A DNA stretch of 64,000 nt. Origin: Aurifilum marmelostoma. Its lineage: Eukaryota; Ascomycota; Sordariomycetes; Diaporthales; Cryphonectriaceae. Positions 1 to 12,740 of the stretch are shown here, piece by piece; within the stretch, counting starts at the first letter, position 1, and each line of letters starts with the position of its first letter. The position numbers and the translations under genes are program-made. The DNA lies in assembly GCA_027559495.1 (NCBI GenBank), contig JAMXSV010000008.1, positions 372,001-436,000 of the forward strand, given 5' to 3'. The notes under the pieces were generated by a model. That model ran no database searches and was not told the DNA's origin. It saw only the letters and a list, made by a program, of their open reading frames with translations.

Positions 1-3000
1 GCCGTCTTCGTCGTCGTCGTCGTCGTCGTTGCCATTCAGCAGGCCGAGGATGCCGGGCTGGCTGTCAACCCGCGAGTTGCGCAGGCTGACGATGGCCACC
101 TCCTCCCCGTCGGTGACGTTGTGGATGTGGAGATATGGCCGCCGCAGCTCGACAAAGCGCTTGATCCAGCGCGTCGAGTCGCTGCTCGGCACCAGCAGGT
201 ACCCTCCCTTGAGCATGGTGGGGTTCTTGGGAACACGGATGATGGTCGCCACGAGCTCAGGCGCTGCCGGTGTGTGGGGGTCGCCGTTTGCAGGCGGCTT
301 GGTGTTGTCCTCGCTGAGGATCTGGGTGAGGGGATCCGGATAGCTCTTCCAGAGCTTCAGGCACCTCCCCAGGATGTAGGTTTCATGTTCGGAGAAGTCC
401 GACTTGGGATGCTGCGATGGCTGTTCCTGCTCGTCCGAGGCCTCGTCACTCTGTTGTGCTGCCTGTTGTACGCCGTCCACATGGCCCCCCTTGGACCTCT
501 GGTGATGACGAACCGTTGCTAGTTGCTTTCGGGTCTTGAGATTCTTCATCTCCGTTGGCCTGCTGCTGCTGCAGCTCAGCGCCCTCGCCGTCAGCCGCCG
601 GCTGCTCCGCGTCAGGCACAACATCCAACACCTGCGACACATCCGGCGTGTCCTCCAACAGCTCGTCGATCGAGTCGACATCGTCATCACCTCCCTGCGC
701 CCGAGGAGGCAGTATACCCTCCTCATCGTCACCATTTTCACCAGCTCCACCGAGGTGCACACGGGGCTCGGGCAGCCCGATCTTCTTCAGAAAGTTCTGC
801 ATGGCCCCGATCTCGGCAATCCGCCTGCGCTTCTTGCGCGAGCTGATGTAATCGCTGATGAGCGACACGCCGCGCGGGGTCCACGTCGTCAGGTTCTCCT
901 CGCCCTTCACATAATCATGCAGGCTGTTCATGCGCCACAGGTCGCCGACGCGCTTGATAGGCGCGGGTCTCATCTTGAGCGTGTAGATGGCCGTGCTGGA
1001 GTGGACGAAGCGGATGTTGTGCCAGAGCGCGGAGAACATGGACGTCTGCCGGACAAAGGAGCGCGACAGGATCTGGCAGAAGACGTTCATGGAGAAGCGC
1101 ATGGGCTCGGCCAGCTTCTGTGACGCGATCTCCCACGAGATGGTCATCTGGACACGGTACTTGTCGCCTGTCGTGCGGTCGAGCAGGAGGGAGTTGTGCA
1201 GGCTCGAGTCCCACTGGCCGGTGATGGTGATGCTGCGGGTGCCGTTGGCATTGTTCCGCAAGACAGGTTTCGAGGCTGGCTTGAGTGCAATGTTGGGCGA
1301 TATGGAGCCCATGTCCGGGTTCTTCCCGGCAGCGTCGACCAGCTGGATCTTTCCCACCCGGATCGACACGACATCTTCCCAGGGCAGCATGTCGCCCGAG
1401 CTGTGCGTCAGGTTGATCGTGATGCGCCTCTGCAGGCCCTGGTGCAGCTGGAAGGTCCCGTGGTCAAGCTCGCTCGTCTGCGCCACCTCCACGGGCACAT
1501 ACTCGCCGTTCTCGTCCATCTCCAGGATCTGCACCCGGGACAGCAGGTCGTGCTTCTCTTCCGTGTAGAAGTGCGACTCGTTGATCCGGGCCGACTTGGG
1601 CTGGCTTCTCGAGCTCGGCACCGCGTCCCGCATGTCATCCCAGCTGAGGAGCTTGTCCAGATGCATGGACGACACTCTTGCGAAGATTGCCACCCTCAGG
1701 ACGACATCTGGCGGTGCAAAGAGGGGAACGTTCATGCAGTGCACGCTCTCGAACCGCAGCGGCTCCTCGTCGAAATCCTTGACCATCTGCGTCGTGGTGA
1801 TGCCGTCCTCCTCCGAGACGCCCGGGATAAAGAGCTGTGCATGCACTTCTGTCCCCTCCCGCTCGGCAAACCCGACCATCTCGTGCATGACGACGTTGAA
1901 CTTGATCGAGTTCGACGGCGCCCTTGCCGCCGATGGCTCCAGCGACAGCCTGATGATGCCAATAGCGTGCGACGTGTGAGGCGACAGGACGTCAAGGTGG
2001 AAGTCCTGGACCCGGCTCTCAAAGACGGCCTTGAGCGGGACGTCCGCCTCGCCAACGAGCGTGTACTGGGGCATGCACGTCTCGGTGAAGGGGTTGTCCA
2101 GGCTCAGATGCTGTGCGTACTCGGGCTGGTCCAGGTACTGGTGCATCTGGCGCATCTGGCGCACCCGGTCGTGCAGCTTCTGCAGGCTCCAGAGGTGTAC
2201 GACATTGTGCTTGTAGTCCACCACCCGGACGCCGATGCACGGCTTGATGGCCTGCTCGAGGGCGATGTCGTCCCCTTCGCCGCCGGTCAAGATCATGTCG
2301 TACGACGAGATGAGCGTGTGGCCCGCGTCCACGACGCAGAACTGGAAGACGACGCTCTCGTCCAGCTCCTGGCTCATGATCTGGGCCTCCTTCAGCGTCG
2401 CCGCGTGCTGCAGGACCGACTCGGCCATCTGCACGTACCGCCGGCCGCGCCAGTGCCGCAGCACGCGCCTGCCCAGCTCCATCTCCGCCCCGGACAGCCT
2501 GGGGTTGGCCTTGGGCCGCCTGAGCGGGTCCAGCTTCTCGATCCTGGCCTCGAACTCGCGCTTCTGGACCTCGAGCTGCTTCTGCATGTCCTCCTTCATC
2601 TTCCTGAGCGTCTCCTCCATCTGCGCCTTCTCCCTCTTGACCTCCTCGACCTCGACGTTGGCGGCCTCGGCGGTCCTGAGCTGGTCCCGGAACTCCTCCC
2701 TCTGCCTGTCCAGCTGGGCCTGCATCTCCTCGCGGGCATCGCGCATCCTGTCGTCCGAGTCGGTCTGCTTGGGCGTCGAGGGGATGGTGAGCGCCGTGTC
2801 CAGCGAGAAGTTGTCGATGGTGCCCGTGGACATGTACTTCTCCCGCACCGGGTACGAGTTCACAGAGTCCATATCCTCGTCCCCTTCCCTGCCGACGACA
2901 CGCTCGGCCCGGGCCCGCTGGACCTCCTCGAAGAGGGCGTTGAGCTCCTCGTCCGTCAGCTTGGTGAAGTTCTGGTCAGAGCCCAGGATGGCGCCGGCGG

Positions 3001-5220
3001 CCTCCCTCCGCGCAAAGGACCAGTCCGAGTCGCGGCCGCGAGGTGCTGGCGACTCCGGACGGCTCTCGCCGCCGCTCCCCAGGTCTGAGCCGCCGCCCTT
3101 GCTGTAGCTCCGCTCGTGGGCGAACCGGGGGCTCGGGCTCGGGCTCGGCGACGTCGTCCTCTCGCGGTCGAGGGTCGCCTGCAGCTGGCTGGCCGTGACG
3201 GACTGGCGCAGCAGACTATGCCTCTGCGTCTCGGTCCTCTCGGCCCGCTCGGCCTGGGCCTCCATGGGGTGGTTGAAGCGGAAGATGTGGAAGTCGCCCA
3301 GGATGACGCGGTAACCCGAGTGCAGCTGCTGCGGCTCCGTGATACGCCTGCCGTTGATCATAACAGCGGCGCCCTCTGCCGGTATCAGGGTCACGGTGCC
3401 GTCGGTGGCGTTGTTCTCAAAGGAGCAGTGCTCTGGCAGGATGCGGGTCCCCTTGAGCTTGATGCCCAGGTGGCTGCTGCTGTCGGCGCCTGCCGTCTCC
3501 GACTCGACGTTGCCGACGGTCGTGGTACCGGGTTTCAGGTTGTACACGAGACACTCTGCGAGGAGCGGGTCGTCTGACAGGTTGACCAGGTGGGGCATCT
3601 TCTTGGGCGTGCTCAGGCCGATGAAGCCCTTCTCGATGCTGATGCCGAGCTCCTCCAGGGCGGCCTCCCGCTCCTTGTGGATCTCCTCCGTCTTGATCAT
3701 CTTCTGCTCCCAGGTCTGGTTGAGGTCGGACAGCAGCTTCTCGCTCTGGCTCAGCTGCTCTGCGATCTCGGCCTTGGACACCTTCTTGCGGGAGCCGTCG
3801 GCGGCGGTGATGGTCACCATCTGCTGCTCGAGCGGCGTGCCCTCGGCGTACACCTCGTCCGCGGGGACCGCGCCTCCCCCCACGCCCCCGGCACCGCCAG
3901 CAGCGCCGCCCCCGAGCTTGCTCCGCAGCAGCGCCAGCTCCTCCTTGAGCTCCCTGATCATGCGGGCGTTGGCGTCCTCGTTGACGACGGCGTGGTTCTT
4001 GATGCGCTTGGCCGAGTCGGCGTACCGGAGCGTGCTGAGGGTCTCGTCGTAGTTGATGTCGGCGGGACTGATGGCCGCTATCATGGCAGTCATACTGTTA
4101 CCACCCAGCGAGTCCTTGAGCAGCCAGGTGAGCACCGAGTCCCGGTACGGCACCTGCGCGGCGGCGCCCTTCTTCTTCTTGCCGGTGGAGAGGTCGGCCA
4201 GCGCGGCAATCACGCGGCCCAGGGTCGACAGCGACCTGTTGATCTCGGCACCTTCCTTGAGGCGCGCGCCCGTGGCGCCCGTGGACGTCGCCCTCTCGGA
4301 GCCGGCCAGGTCGACCAGGCTGATCTTGGCGACCTTTTCTGCCTCCATCTTGGTCTCGGTGTCGAGCTTCTTCTGGGTCAGCATCAGGGTGAAGACGGCG
4401 TGACTCCGGCTGGACGTGGCGTTCATGTTGGTCGCGGCGACCGTCCGCGCCTTGTTGCCCTCGTCCATGAGGTTCTCGATCTCCTCGAAGCTGCCGACCA
4501 CGAGCTTGGCGAGGTCCTCGACGTAGGGGCCGGTCGACGGGTGCTCGCGGACCTTGAGGTTGCCCTTGGTGCCTGGGTTCAGCAGGTCCTTGACCCTCTC
4601 GTTGTAGATCTCCAGGTACGACACCTCGACGGTGCACCGCGTGTTGGGGTCCGCCGCCTGTATGTCCTTTATCCTCTCGAACATGTCCTGACAGATCTTG
4701 GGGATGATTCCGTGCTCCTTCCCATAGCCCATCATCGAGTACGACTTTCCCGAGCCGGTCTGACCGTACGCAAAGATACAGTTGTTGTAGCCCGCAAAGG
4801 CGTTGGTGAGCAGGGGCTTGCCCAGGTCGTCGTGAAGGTTTTCCTGCCCGGCATAGTTGGAGTCTTCCTTGTTGAAGGACCAGTACGATCGGTCAAAGGC
4901 AAAGACCTTCTGGCCGTGGTCCTTGTTGCCCTTCGCGGCGGGCGCATCGGGGGGCGGTGTGAGGATCGTCTGGTCGCCTTTCATCTCGACGATACATCTT
5001 GCGCCTCGGTCGATTTCTGTGGAATGAGTCCCGAGACTCGTCAGGATCGAAACTCCTAGCACACCAGGAAACCAAAAGGGAAACCCGCCATCGCAGACGA
5101 CGGCTGCGGCTGCTGCTGCTGCTGCTGCATCCAAGTGCGACGGTATGGGCAGGACTCACCTCTCCCGTTGAAGGGCCGCACCCTTACCACCACCTTAATA
5201 TTACCACCGCCGCCTGCCAT
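1..5220 (-). CDS. unc-104: Kinesin-3 motor UNC-104/KIF1A type (3' end beyond window)
   Basis: Plus-end-directed microtubule motor of the kinesin-3 family, which in fungi moves early endosomes and other vesicles. Exon 1 is 5220-5160 and encodes a 20-residue start reading MAGGGGNIKVVVRVRPFNGR. An intron with GTGAGT donor and CAG acceptor (5159-5017) follows, and the main exon starts at 5016. The motor domain carries the P-loop GQTGSGKS (about residues 105-112), switch I NATSSRSH and switch II DLAGSE. After it come an FHA domain (about 3280-3560), coiled coil, the KIF1B-like central region and a C-terminal PH domain (about 240-1, with KNPTMLKGGYLLVP). The reading frame changes near 490, just before the PH domain; either a run of six C (485-490) has one base too many or a weak intron lies at about 630-501. 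The protein ends in poly-Asp at the window edge, so its true stop is not seen. Confidence 0.93.
485..490. other. C6 homopolymer at the unc-104 frame break
   Basis: Upstream codons of unc-104 and the PH-domain codons downstream are in different frames across this run. Removing one base joins them without a stop. Without the change, the upstream frame stops at 446. An alternative is a phase-0 intron using a GTGTTGG donor near 630 and a CACCAG acceptor near 501, but that would remove sequence that looks coding. Confidence 0.55.
5017..5159 (-). other. First intron of unc-104
   Basis: Starts GTGAGTCC and ends TTCCACAG. It splits a Glu codon (G|AA) that joins the strand beta-1 motif VRVRPFNGR to EIDRGARC. 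It contains a GCA trinucleotide repeat that reads as poly-Ala if the intron is not removed, which gives a false 40-residue N-terminus. Confidence 0.9.
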
Positions 5221-5352
5221 GATGAATAATGTCCTCTAAGGGTTGCGCGCGCGCCTCGACTGAGGGCACGCACGCAGCTGTTTCGAAAGTATACGACGAC
5301 AGAGGGAGGTAAGGGACTTGAGAGTTGACTGCGACCAGATTTGCCGTCACCA

Positions 5353-5386
<34 letters not shown>

Positions 5387-7033
5387 GAGTCGGCACGCCT
5401 CTTTGTTTTCCGTTTGGCCCTGCTGCCCGCCGACTTTGAGTCTCAGAGAAGGTCTCTCTGGTGTTCCGACATGTGATCCCGACTCCTGATCGCAATGCCC
5501 AGGCTCATCCTACGTTTCCAAACCGCATGGGCCTGAAGTCGTCGAGGAGGAGGAGCAGACGAAGGGGCCGGTCCGCCGGGGCAGCCGTTCGCGGATCGTC
5601 GGGGGCCCTTTTGGAGCCAGATCGACACGGAGGCGGTATCAATGCGCGCGCGAGTGGTTCCTGGGGTTGGGCGCTGGCAGAGCAGGTGCGTCGTCGGGGT
5701 CCTCGAGGAGAGGGCGAGAGGGCGAAGCAGTGATGGAGCCGCCGCTGCTCGACGAGGTTGAATTGATAAGTCGTTCGGGCTTCTGCGGGGTGGATTTTTT
5801 TTCGGTCTCGCAATCCTGCAGAATGACACGAGGGGACGTCACGGGGGGGGGTTGTCTCGTGGTGAAGCAGCAGGTCGATCTGGGGTTCAGAGAAATCGTA
5901 GCCCGTTCGGTTCAAGTCTAGGTCATCGGGTTGAGTGCAAGAGAAGGAAAGGGAGAGCGGAGTGAAGAGATGAATCAAGACCCAAAATCTGAATCTGTCT
6001 TAGATTGTGCTGGTCGACTTGGGAACCGGAGCCACACGAGAGAGAAATGGCTGCTGCTGTCCCTGGCCCGTCCCCGTGTCAACCAAGAAGGGGTGCGGGG
6101 GATGAAAACAAAAGAGAGAAGAAAAAAAAAAAAAGAAGAAAAAAAAGAATGATCCTCCTGGATTACCGTAGAGAGGGTTGGGAAATGGATGATAGGGCTT
6201 CTTCTTTTTCTTTTTCTCTTTTTTTTTTTTGTTTTTCCTGCCCTCTGATCTTTTTGGGGGACCTGCAGAAAATCTCCAAGAGGCAGCAGCAGATTGAACC
6301 AAAATGCACATGCAATGCAGCCAAGGTTAGATGGAGACGCGACCGCGAATCTCCTGCAGTGCCCCCAGGCTCCTTCGAGTTAGAGGAGGTTCCGTCATAG
6401 GCTGGCCTGGCTGGATGACAGGCCGGAGATTGCTCTTGAAAAGCAGACGCCAACTGCACTCGGGATGACTCCTGACGTGTCATTGGTCCAGAGGCCCGCT
6501 GGGGGGGGAGGGGGCCGGCGGCGGCCTGGGTGGTAACGAACCACTGAAGGTTCCACCACTAGCGAGCCCTACCAGTGCCTTAGGTTCACTAGAAAACCAA
6601 CCCACTGTAGCATGCATGTTATATAAGCTGCAGCCAGTGACCTGACCAGTACATAGTATAAATACTATGAAGCAATATTATAGTAATGGTATAATTAATG
6701 CATGCTGCAATATGGCTGCTGAGCCTATACCTCTTTTCAATCATTATGCTATGAAGCTCTAACAACGAGCAATGCAACAAGAATGACCGAGCTCGGAGAA
6801 ACATTATATGTCTTATTCCTGAGGCCCCAGAGCCACCGAACACTATGGACAAGAATCATCCCCTCTCTACACACCATTAAACATAACGCTTCCTTTGGCT
6901 CAGTCGGCCGAGCAGCAATCCCATACCAGTTACGCATACTCCCCTCCCCAGTGGGTGTAAAAGAACCTCAACACCAGACGCCACCCACAAAAAAGGCACA
7001 ACCCATGAACTGCCCGCAATCAACCTCCACACC
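5221..7033. other. Intergenic region upstream of unc-104
   Basis: No gene recognised. It holds a GA microsatellite at 5353-5387 in the probable 5' leader of unc-104, mixed poly-A/poly-T tracts at about 6120-6230, and an AT-rich patch at about 6620-6790 with TATA-like words. It includes the 3' flank of the GH3 gene. Confidence 0.6.
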
Positions 7034-10000
7034 TCAGATGGTAAAGGTTCCATTCAGCCTAAGATCCCGACTGCTTGCCCCAACAAACACCGTGTATGTC
7101 CCCGGCTGAAGCATCCACTTCTGCGCCGAAGTGTCCCATTGGCTCAGGTCCCTCCTCGTCAGCGAGAATGTCACCGTGACGGTCTGTCCGGCGCTCAGAA
7201 ACGGCTTGTCAAATCCCCTCAGCACCCTGGGCCGCGCCGTGTTGGGCGTCTCGATATACAGCTGTGCGACCTCAGTGCCGTTCGTGGTGCCCGTGTTTTC
7301 CACAGCAGCCGTGACCGAGACCAGGTCGTCCCAGAGATCGACCTGTCCGCCCTGCAGGATCTCACCCGAGGGATACTGCGAGGTGGTGGCCGTCGAGTTT
7401 TGCGTTATCGAGAGATCCGAGTACTCAAACGTCGTGTACGACAAGCCGTACCCAAATTCATACCGCGGAGTGGTCTTCATCGCATCGAACCGGCGGTAGT
7501 CAATAAAGACACCCTCGGTGAAGTTCGCCTGCGGGAACAATCTGTACTCGCCCGAGCCCAGGTCTGGCTTCAGGAGGTCGCCGTAGTCAGACTCGTTGTG
7601 GGCGACCGTGTAGGGAAGCTTGCCCCAGTTGTTCGACTCGCCGTACAGCAGCGAGACCAGGGCGCGGCCTGATTCCTGGCCGGGGAGGTGCGCAAATATG
7701 AGCGCCGTCACGTTGTCGTTGTCGACGAACTTGTCCACCAGGCGTACGCCTGCATTATGGAACACCACGATTGTGTTGTTGCACTGGGAGGCGACGGACC
7801 TGATCAGGCCGTCGGTATAGTCATCGTGCACGCCAGGTCGGTCGGAGCCCTCGCTTGCCCAGGCGTTGCCAAACACCAGGCAGGCGTCCGAGGCCCCGTC
7901 GACGTTAGGCGTGGCAGACTTGAAATCCCAGTACAAGGCTGTATCGTCGTTGAATGCCTGCTGAATCAGTGCGTCCATGGGCGAGTTGCCCAGTGCAGCC
8001 GAGTTCGCACCTGATCCTCCGCCACAAAAGAGCGTGCCGTTCATGGCAATTTGTGAGTATGGGTAGGTCAGGTTTCCTGCAAAACCTTCAATGACGGCCA
8101 GAGGGCTTGCAGCTTCTGCTCCATACGTCCAGACCGATCCACCAGCTGGCTCGGCGTTGTATTGCCCCGGCTGCGTGGCCGAGTATCCATAGATTGACAG
8201 CAATCTTGGCTTACTCAGAGGCAAGGCCTTATTGGTGTTCTTGACCAGCACATGTCCCTCGATGGCACCATCAAGTAGAGTCTGCTTGAAGGAGGCATTG
8301 CGCGCATCAACAATTGTGTGAGGAGTCGTAAGGCTCTGCGGCAGACCAACACCAGGAGAAGGATAACCCTGATCCTGTCCCAGCTGATACCAGGCGGCGA
8401 GGAGTCTATACAGTATCAGCAATGTGTTTCACATGATATAGATGCAGCATTGTCTTGTATTACCTCGTGACCATGTCGTCGATCCTTGTCTCCGATACGG
8501 AGCCGTTCGATACGGCCTGGGAGAGGCGCGAGCCCCAGTGCGAACCAGCATTCGGCATTGCAACATCGAGTCCCGCCTTGGCCGTCGCAACACCAGCATA
8601 CTGTGCGCCCCAGTCTGACACGACGAAGCCTTGGAAGCCCAGTTCTGTCTTCAAGAGGCCGTTCAGTGTCGCGCTATTTGCACAGCCGTAGCTGTTGTTG
8701 ATGCGCTGGTAAGAGCACATGATGTTGGCACTGCCAGCACGGACAGCGTCCTGGAACGGCCTGTCCCTCAGAAGGATCAGTCAGGTATTTCGGTTTCATA
8801 TGATACACCCGTCAAGGGACACTCACCATAGATATAATTCGTGCATAGTTTGGTCATCGATATTCGAGGAGACAGACTGAGCCGTCCCATTAGGCATCCG
8901 GTGACTCTCCTGCTCGTTTCCGATGAAATGCTACACATGTGATTAGATACATCATCATCTATGAAAGACCACCCCGACCCCCGCCCCTCCTAATTCGTAC
9001 TTACCTTGGTGCTGGTGATGACGCCGGCACCTTGCACCCCGGAGACGGTCTCAGACACGAGAGCACCGGAGAGGTACGGGTCAGGTGAGATGCCTATCGT
9101 CAATGGCCAAAATCAGTAAGATGCCACTACAAGCATGGACTCCCCAAGAACTATTTACCTTCCCAAATTCTGCCGCTGGTAACAGTCCTCCCCATGGGAC
9201 TGACCACAGGTCCGAGAAAGACATTGACGCCTTTGGTTCGAAACTCGCCCCCCATACCGAGGGCTCTCTGGAGAGAGAGATTTCGATTCCAGCTAGATGA
9301 TCTGCTTAGCAGACCTCGTCCATTGTACAATGCAGGTGACGATGCTTCCCGACTCACCTTGCTCCCATGTGGATACCAGAAGGCCATGATGAGACAAAGT
9401 CAGTTGCCCTCACACCATTGCCAGCGTCCTGAAAACACATTCCCGGGAAGGACAGGCGCTTTATCGGGTTCAGGTAGCCCACGCAGCCCGTGTGGGAGGA
9501 AGACCCAGCCGTGAGACTGATCTGTATGTTGTCGTCAGCATGTACATATATATGCAGTGTTCTTTGTTTCTTTTTTTCTGTCTTTTTCTTACCTTCTCAT
9601 CCAGAGTCATATTCGCCACCATCGCCTGCGCACGCGACAAAGACTGTGTCCAGGTTCCCGAGCCCGTAGTATTTGCTAGTTATCGAGCGTTAACAACCCT
9701 GTCTCGAACCGAATGCAATCCTCCACGGCCTACCCCCCTCCCGGAACAATACTCACGCGAAGGATAGACAGGCGGCGAGAGGCCATAAAAGGCAGAATCG
9801 CTAGTGATCAGCCCACTGCTTCCATTGCCCCCAGAGGCGCCCCCGCCACTGCTACCACCTCCCCTATTCCTCAGCGCGGCGAGGCCCGCCAGTCCACCTC
9901 CGATGATCACGAGTATCACCGCGACCGTGATGGCGATGCCCTTCTTGGTCCGCAGGAACGGCGCCTTGTTGGTGATGCGCGTCCACAGTCCTGACTTGGG

Positions 10001-10084
10001 CGCATTGACTGGACTGGTGGACACGGCGCCCTCCTTGGTGCCGTTGCGGTGGACCACCGGCTGGTAGCCTGCCAGGTCTGACAT
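7034..10084 (-). CDS. GH3 beta-glucosidase, type II membrane-anchored
   Basis: Glycoside hydrolase family 3 enzyme expected to release glucose from beta-linked oligosaccharides. I read eight exons: 10084-9757, 9675-9593, 9521-9358, 9292-9159, 9093-9005, 8930-8827, 8760-8464 and 8405-7034. They sum to 856 codons plus stop in one frame. The N-terminus has a short cytosolic part, one hydrophobic segment (ITVAVILVIIGGGLAGLAAL, about residues 51-70) and a Gly/Ser linker, so the enzyme should face outward as a signal-anchored protein. The GH3 catalytic domain carries the nucleophile motif VVSDWGAQYAG in exon 7; the second domain and a fibronectin III-like end follow. Several N-x-S/T sites are present. 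This architecture matches membrane-type beta-glucosidases such as Aspergillus BglE; the exact substrate cannot be told. Confidence 0.9.
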
Positions 10085-12740
10085 GATTGATGAGGGTCTG
10101 GGTGTAGGTCGTCTGATTGTTCTGTGTCCCGGACGGGAAAGTTTGGATCTTGTGCGCTTAAGGATTGCGAGGTGTGTTTGTAGTCGAGGCGCTCATTATT
10201 CCTGCAGTGTTATAGCTGATGCTTGTTGGCGATGACTGGCGCCCTCTCTCGCTGTCTCTCTTTCTTGATATCAAGGGATAGCAGGAGACAGGCGCAGCGG
10301 GGGTGTAAACAAGCGCGTTGGAGGATCGATACAATGAATATCGGGAATTTAGGTTCAAAAACCTCTTGAGATACTCCGGGAGGATGAAAGTAAGTTGAAC
10401 AATCACACAAGACTACCTCAAAGTTGCCCAACTTCTACCCATAAACGAAAATCAATGACAGAATGAAAAAAAAAAAAAACAAAGTCAAGCAGAAGGTAGT
10501 GATCTCATTTACCAAATTCCCATCCGCTCCTTCCTCCCATACACACACACGCACCATACCACCACCAGCAAAATACCAACCACCAAAATTCACCCACTAA
10601 CCAACCACCAAAGTAAGTTGATCAACCATCCCCTGGTTGCCGCGAAACCAGGCTAGATCAGCAGGCACAGGTGTTCCCCTCGGCGGAGCTCTGTTGATCC
10701 CTGCCCACCCACACCCCCAGGCGCCCCCCTACCCGCTCATTGGGGGGTACCCTCTCCCACCAGTCCCTTCAGGCGTGGGAGCCACCCTTGCTAATGCAGC
10801 CTTCTGTAGAAGCTTAATTTTCGTGATTCTGGAAAGGACCTCGTGTCTGATGGATGTCAACGAACTCGATTGTGTCATTTCCATACCACCACCATTTTTT
10901 CCAAGAGATAGATAGATTCTATAATATTTGCCAGTCTTTTGATCCCATCTATCTGAACTCCCCGGTCAGTCTTGATTTTTATCTTATCCCTTTCGAAGCA
11001 CACATCACACGGACGGCAGATCCACGCACGCACACACGCCCTGACCACACGTCAGGGAACCCCCCTACTGTATACCGTACTGCGCACCTACATCATACCA
11101 ACAGCAGCAACTAGCCAGCAGCTTAACCACGCTGCCACGTACCAGCACCACACCACTCACTACCTTTGTATCCCAGAGAAGAGTGGTCCCATCACAACCA
11201 CCACTCATCAGCACATGGCGGGCCTCCCCCGACGATCCCCCAGACATCCCTCCACCACCTGGCCAAGCATAGCAGTGTTCACCCTCTGCGCCATGTACTA
11301 TAGCCCTTCTCCCGCCCCCCCCCCCCCCTCTCGAACAACAAAACCCCCCATACTTACGTGCTTGGAAGTTTCTTGTTTTCATGATTCTCATCTTCTATAG
11401 ATACCAAGGCTGCCCCTTGTTAGTTCAGCAAGAAACTGCCGGGCCCGCCTTTGCCCGTGCAAAACCAGTACTACTCCCGTAGTCCCTCCCCGCCGCCTCC
11501 AACCCGCATAGACATCCGGGACATCTTCCCCAGACGCTACCAACCAATGGAAAGATTCCCAACCAGTGAGGGCGAGTCACGTTATCACGCAGGCAAGTTA
11601 TGTTGGACCAAAGTTGACTCACGTAGGGAGAGACAATGTCAATGTATCTACTTATTACGAGGAACAAGAAGAAAATAAAAACCGAAAAGAAAACAAAGTC
11701 CAGGCCGCGATATCTTCGTCCATAGGAACGGTGCGAACCGCCCCGATCGTTCATCACGGAATCCTCACTTTTATATACCCCCCAGTTCAAAATGAGCTTT
11801 CTTCCATGGCACTAGACCAAAACAAAAGTTTTCCAATACATTGAATGATGGTTGAATGACAAGAAGAAGAAAATGGCATAATGACGGGTATCTGAAAAAT
11901 GAAATATTAAGTTATATACAAAGTCTCCCACCCGGGCTTCGATTCGCAATGATCGGTTGTCCTGCCCGGTCCTCTCTCCATCATGTCAGCAAGATATAGT
12001 AACGCCTGCATTTCGGTCTTACCATCTTTGTCTCCATGGGAATCTGTCTCACAACCGAAGAACTGAACAGCTTCTCCTCGTGGGGAGAGATCGTGGATGC
12101 TCCCTTTCCCAACGAACGTCAAAAAACGGCCTCCGCCAGATCTCGTCCTCCCACGAAATGACACAACGCTCTCCTAGATGCACATTCCTTACCCCTCCTC
12201 TGATAGCCGCAGAAGTAATTCTTCCTGCGAGGACCTCCACCGCGATCCCAGCGTTCATGTCCAGCTCGTCCCAGGTATATTCTCTCCCTCAGCTGCCAGC
12301 CGCAGCCTACATGTTGTCCTGAAATCGGTATCGAGTCAACTCGTCTTGACTGGGCCGGAGGTTCGTTGAGCAGCTCAAGGGCTACTACTGCAGTCTTCCT
12401 TCGAAGAGGGGGCTGCCCGGCGCCCCGGCCGTCTTTTCCTTTCTTCTTCGTTTTCGCTCTAGGTGACAGTACCTATCACACCGGATAGGCTCTTCGGGGA
12501 CTGTCAACGGGGCAGGTTATGTTGGGCGGACCGTCGATAACGGTCAATATATGGTACAGAAGCGGCGCTGATCGACTGCGTACTCGGTTGTTTAAAAACT
12601 TTCCGCGCGATTGGGATGCCTCGGGTTCTTCAAGGCCATTCGTGTGCACGTGTGTTGCTCTCTGCGGAGGTTGAAAGAAAAAATGGAAGAAGACCTTCGC
12701 CAACCCTATGGGTCCCAAGCTGGTCGGACCGCGCTCAAAC
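10085..12740. other. Intergenic region between GH3 gene and G-alpha gene
   Basis: No gene recognised. The sequence is low complexity in places: CA-rich stretches at about 10540-10610 and 10990-11250, a run of 14 C at 11315-11328, and poly-A near 10465. Open frames here are short, overlap on both strands and lack recognisable motifs. It should contain the GH3 promoter and the G-alpha 3' UTR. Confidence 0.55.

Noticed and set aside
1196..5059. Long + strand open frames opposite unc-104
   Set aside because: Shadow frames of a GC-rich gene with the typical Leu/Val/Arg-rich composition.
5017..5134. Poly-Ala N-terminus of the kinesin
   Set aside because: It is translated intron; the correct start is in exon 1 at 5220.
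6890..6960. tRNA D-arm-like word GGCTCAGTCGG
   Set aside because: The downstream sequence has no T arm and does not fold as a cloverleaf.
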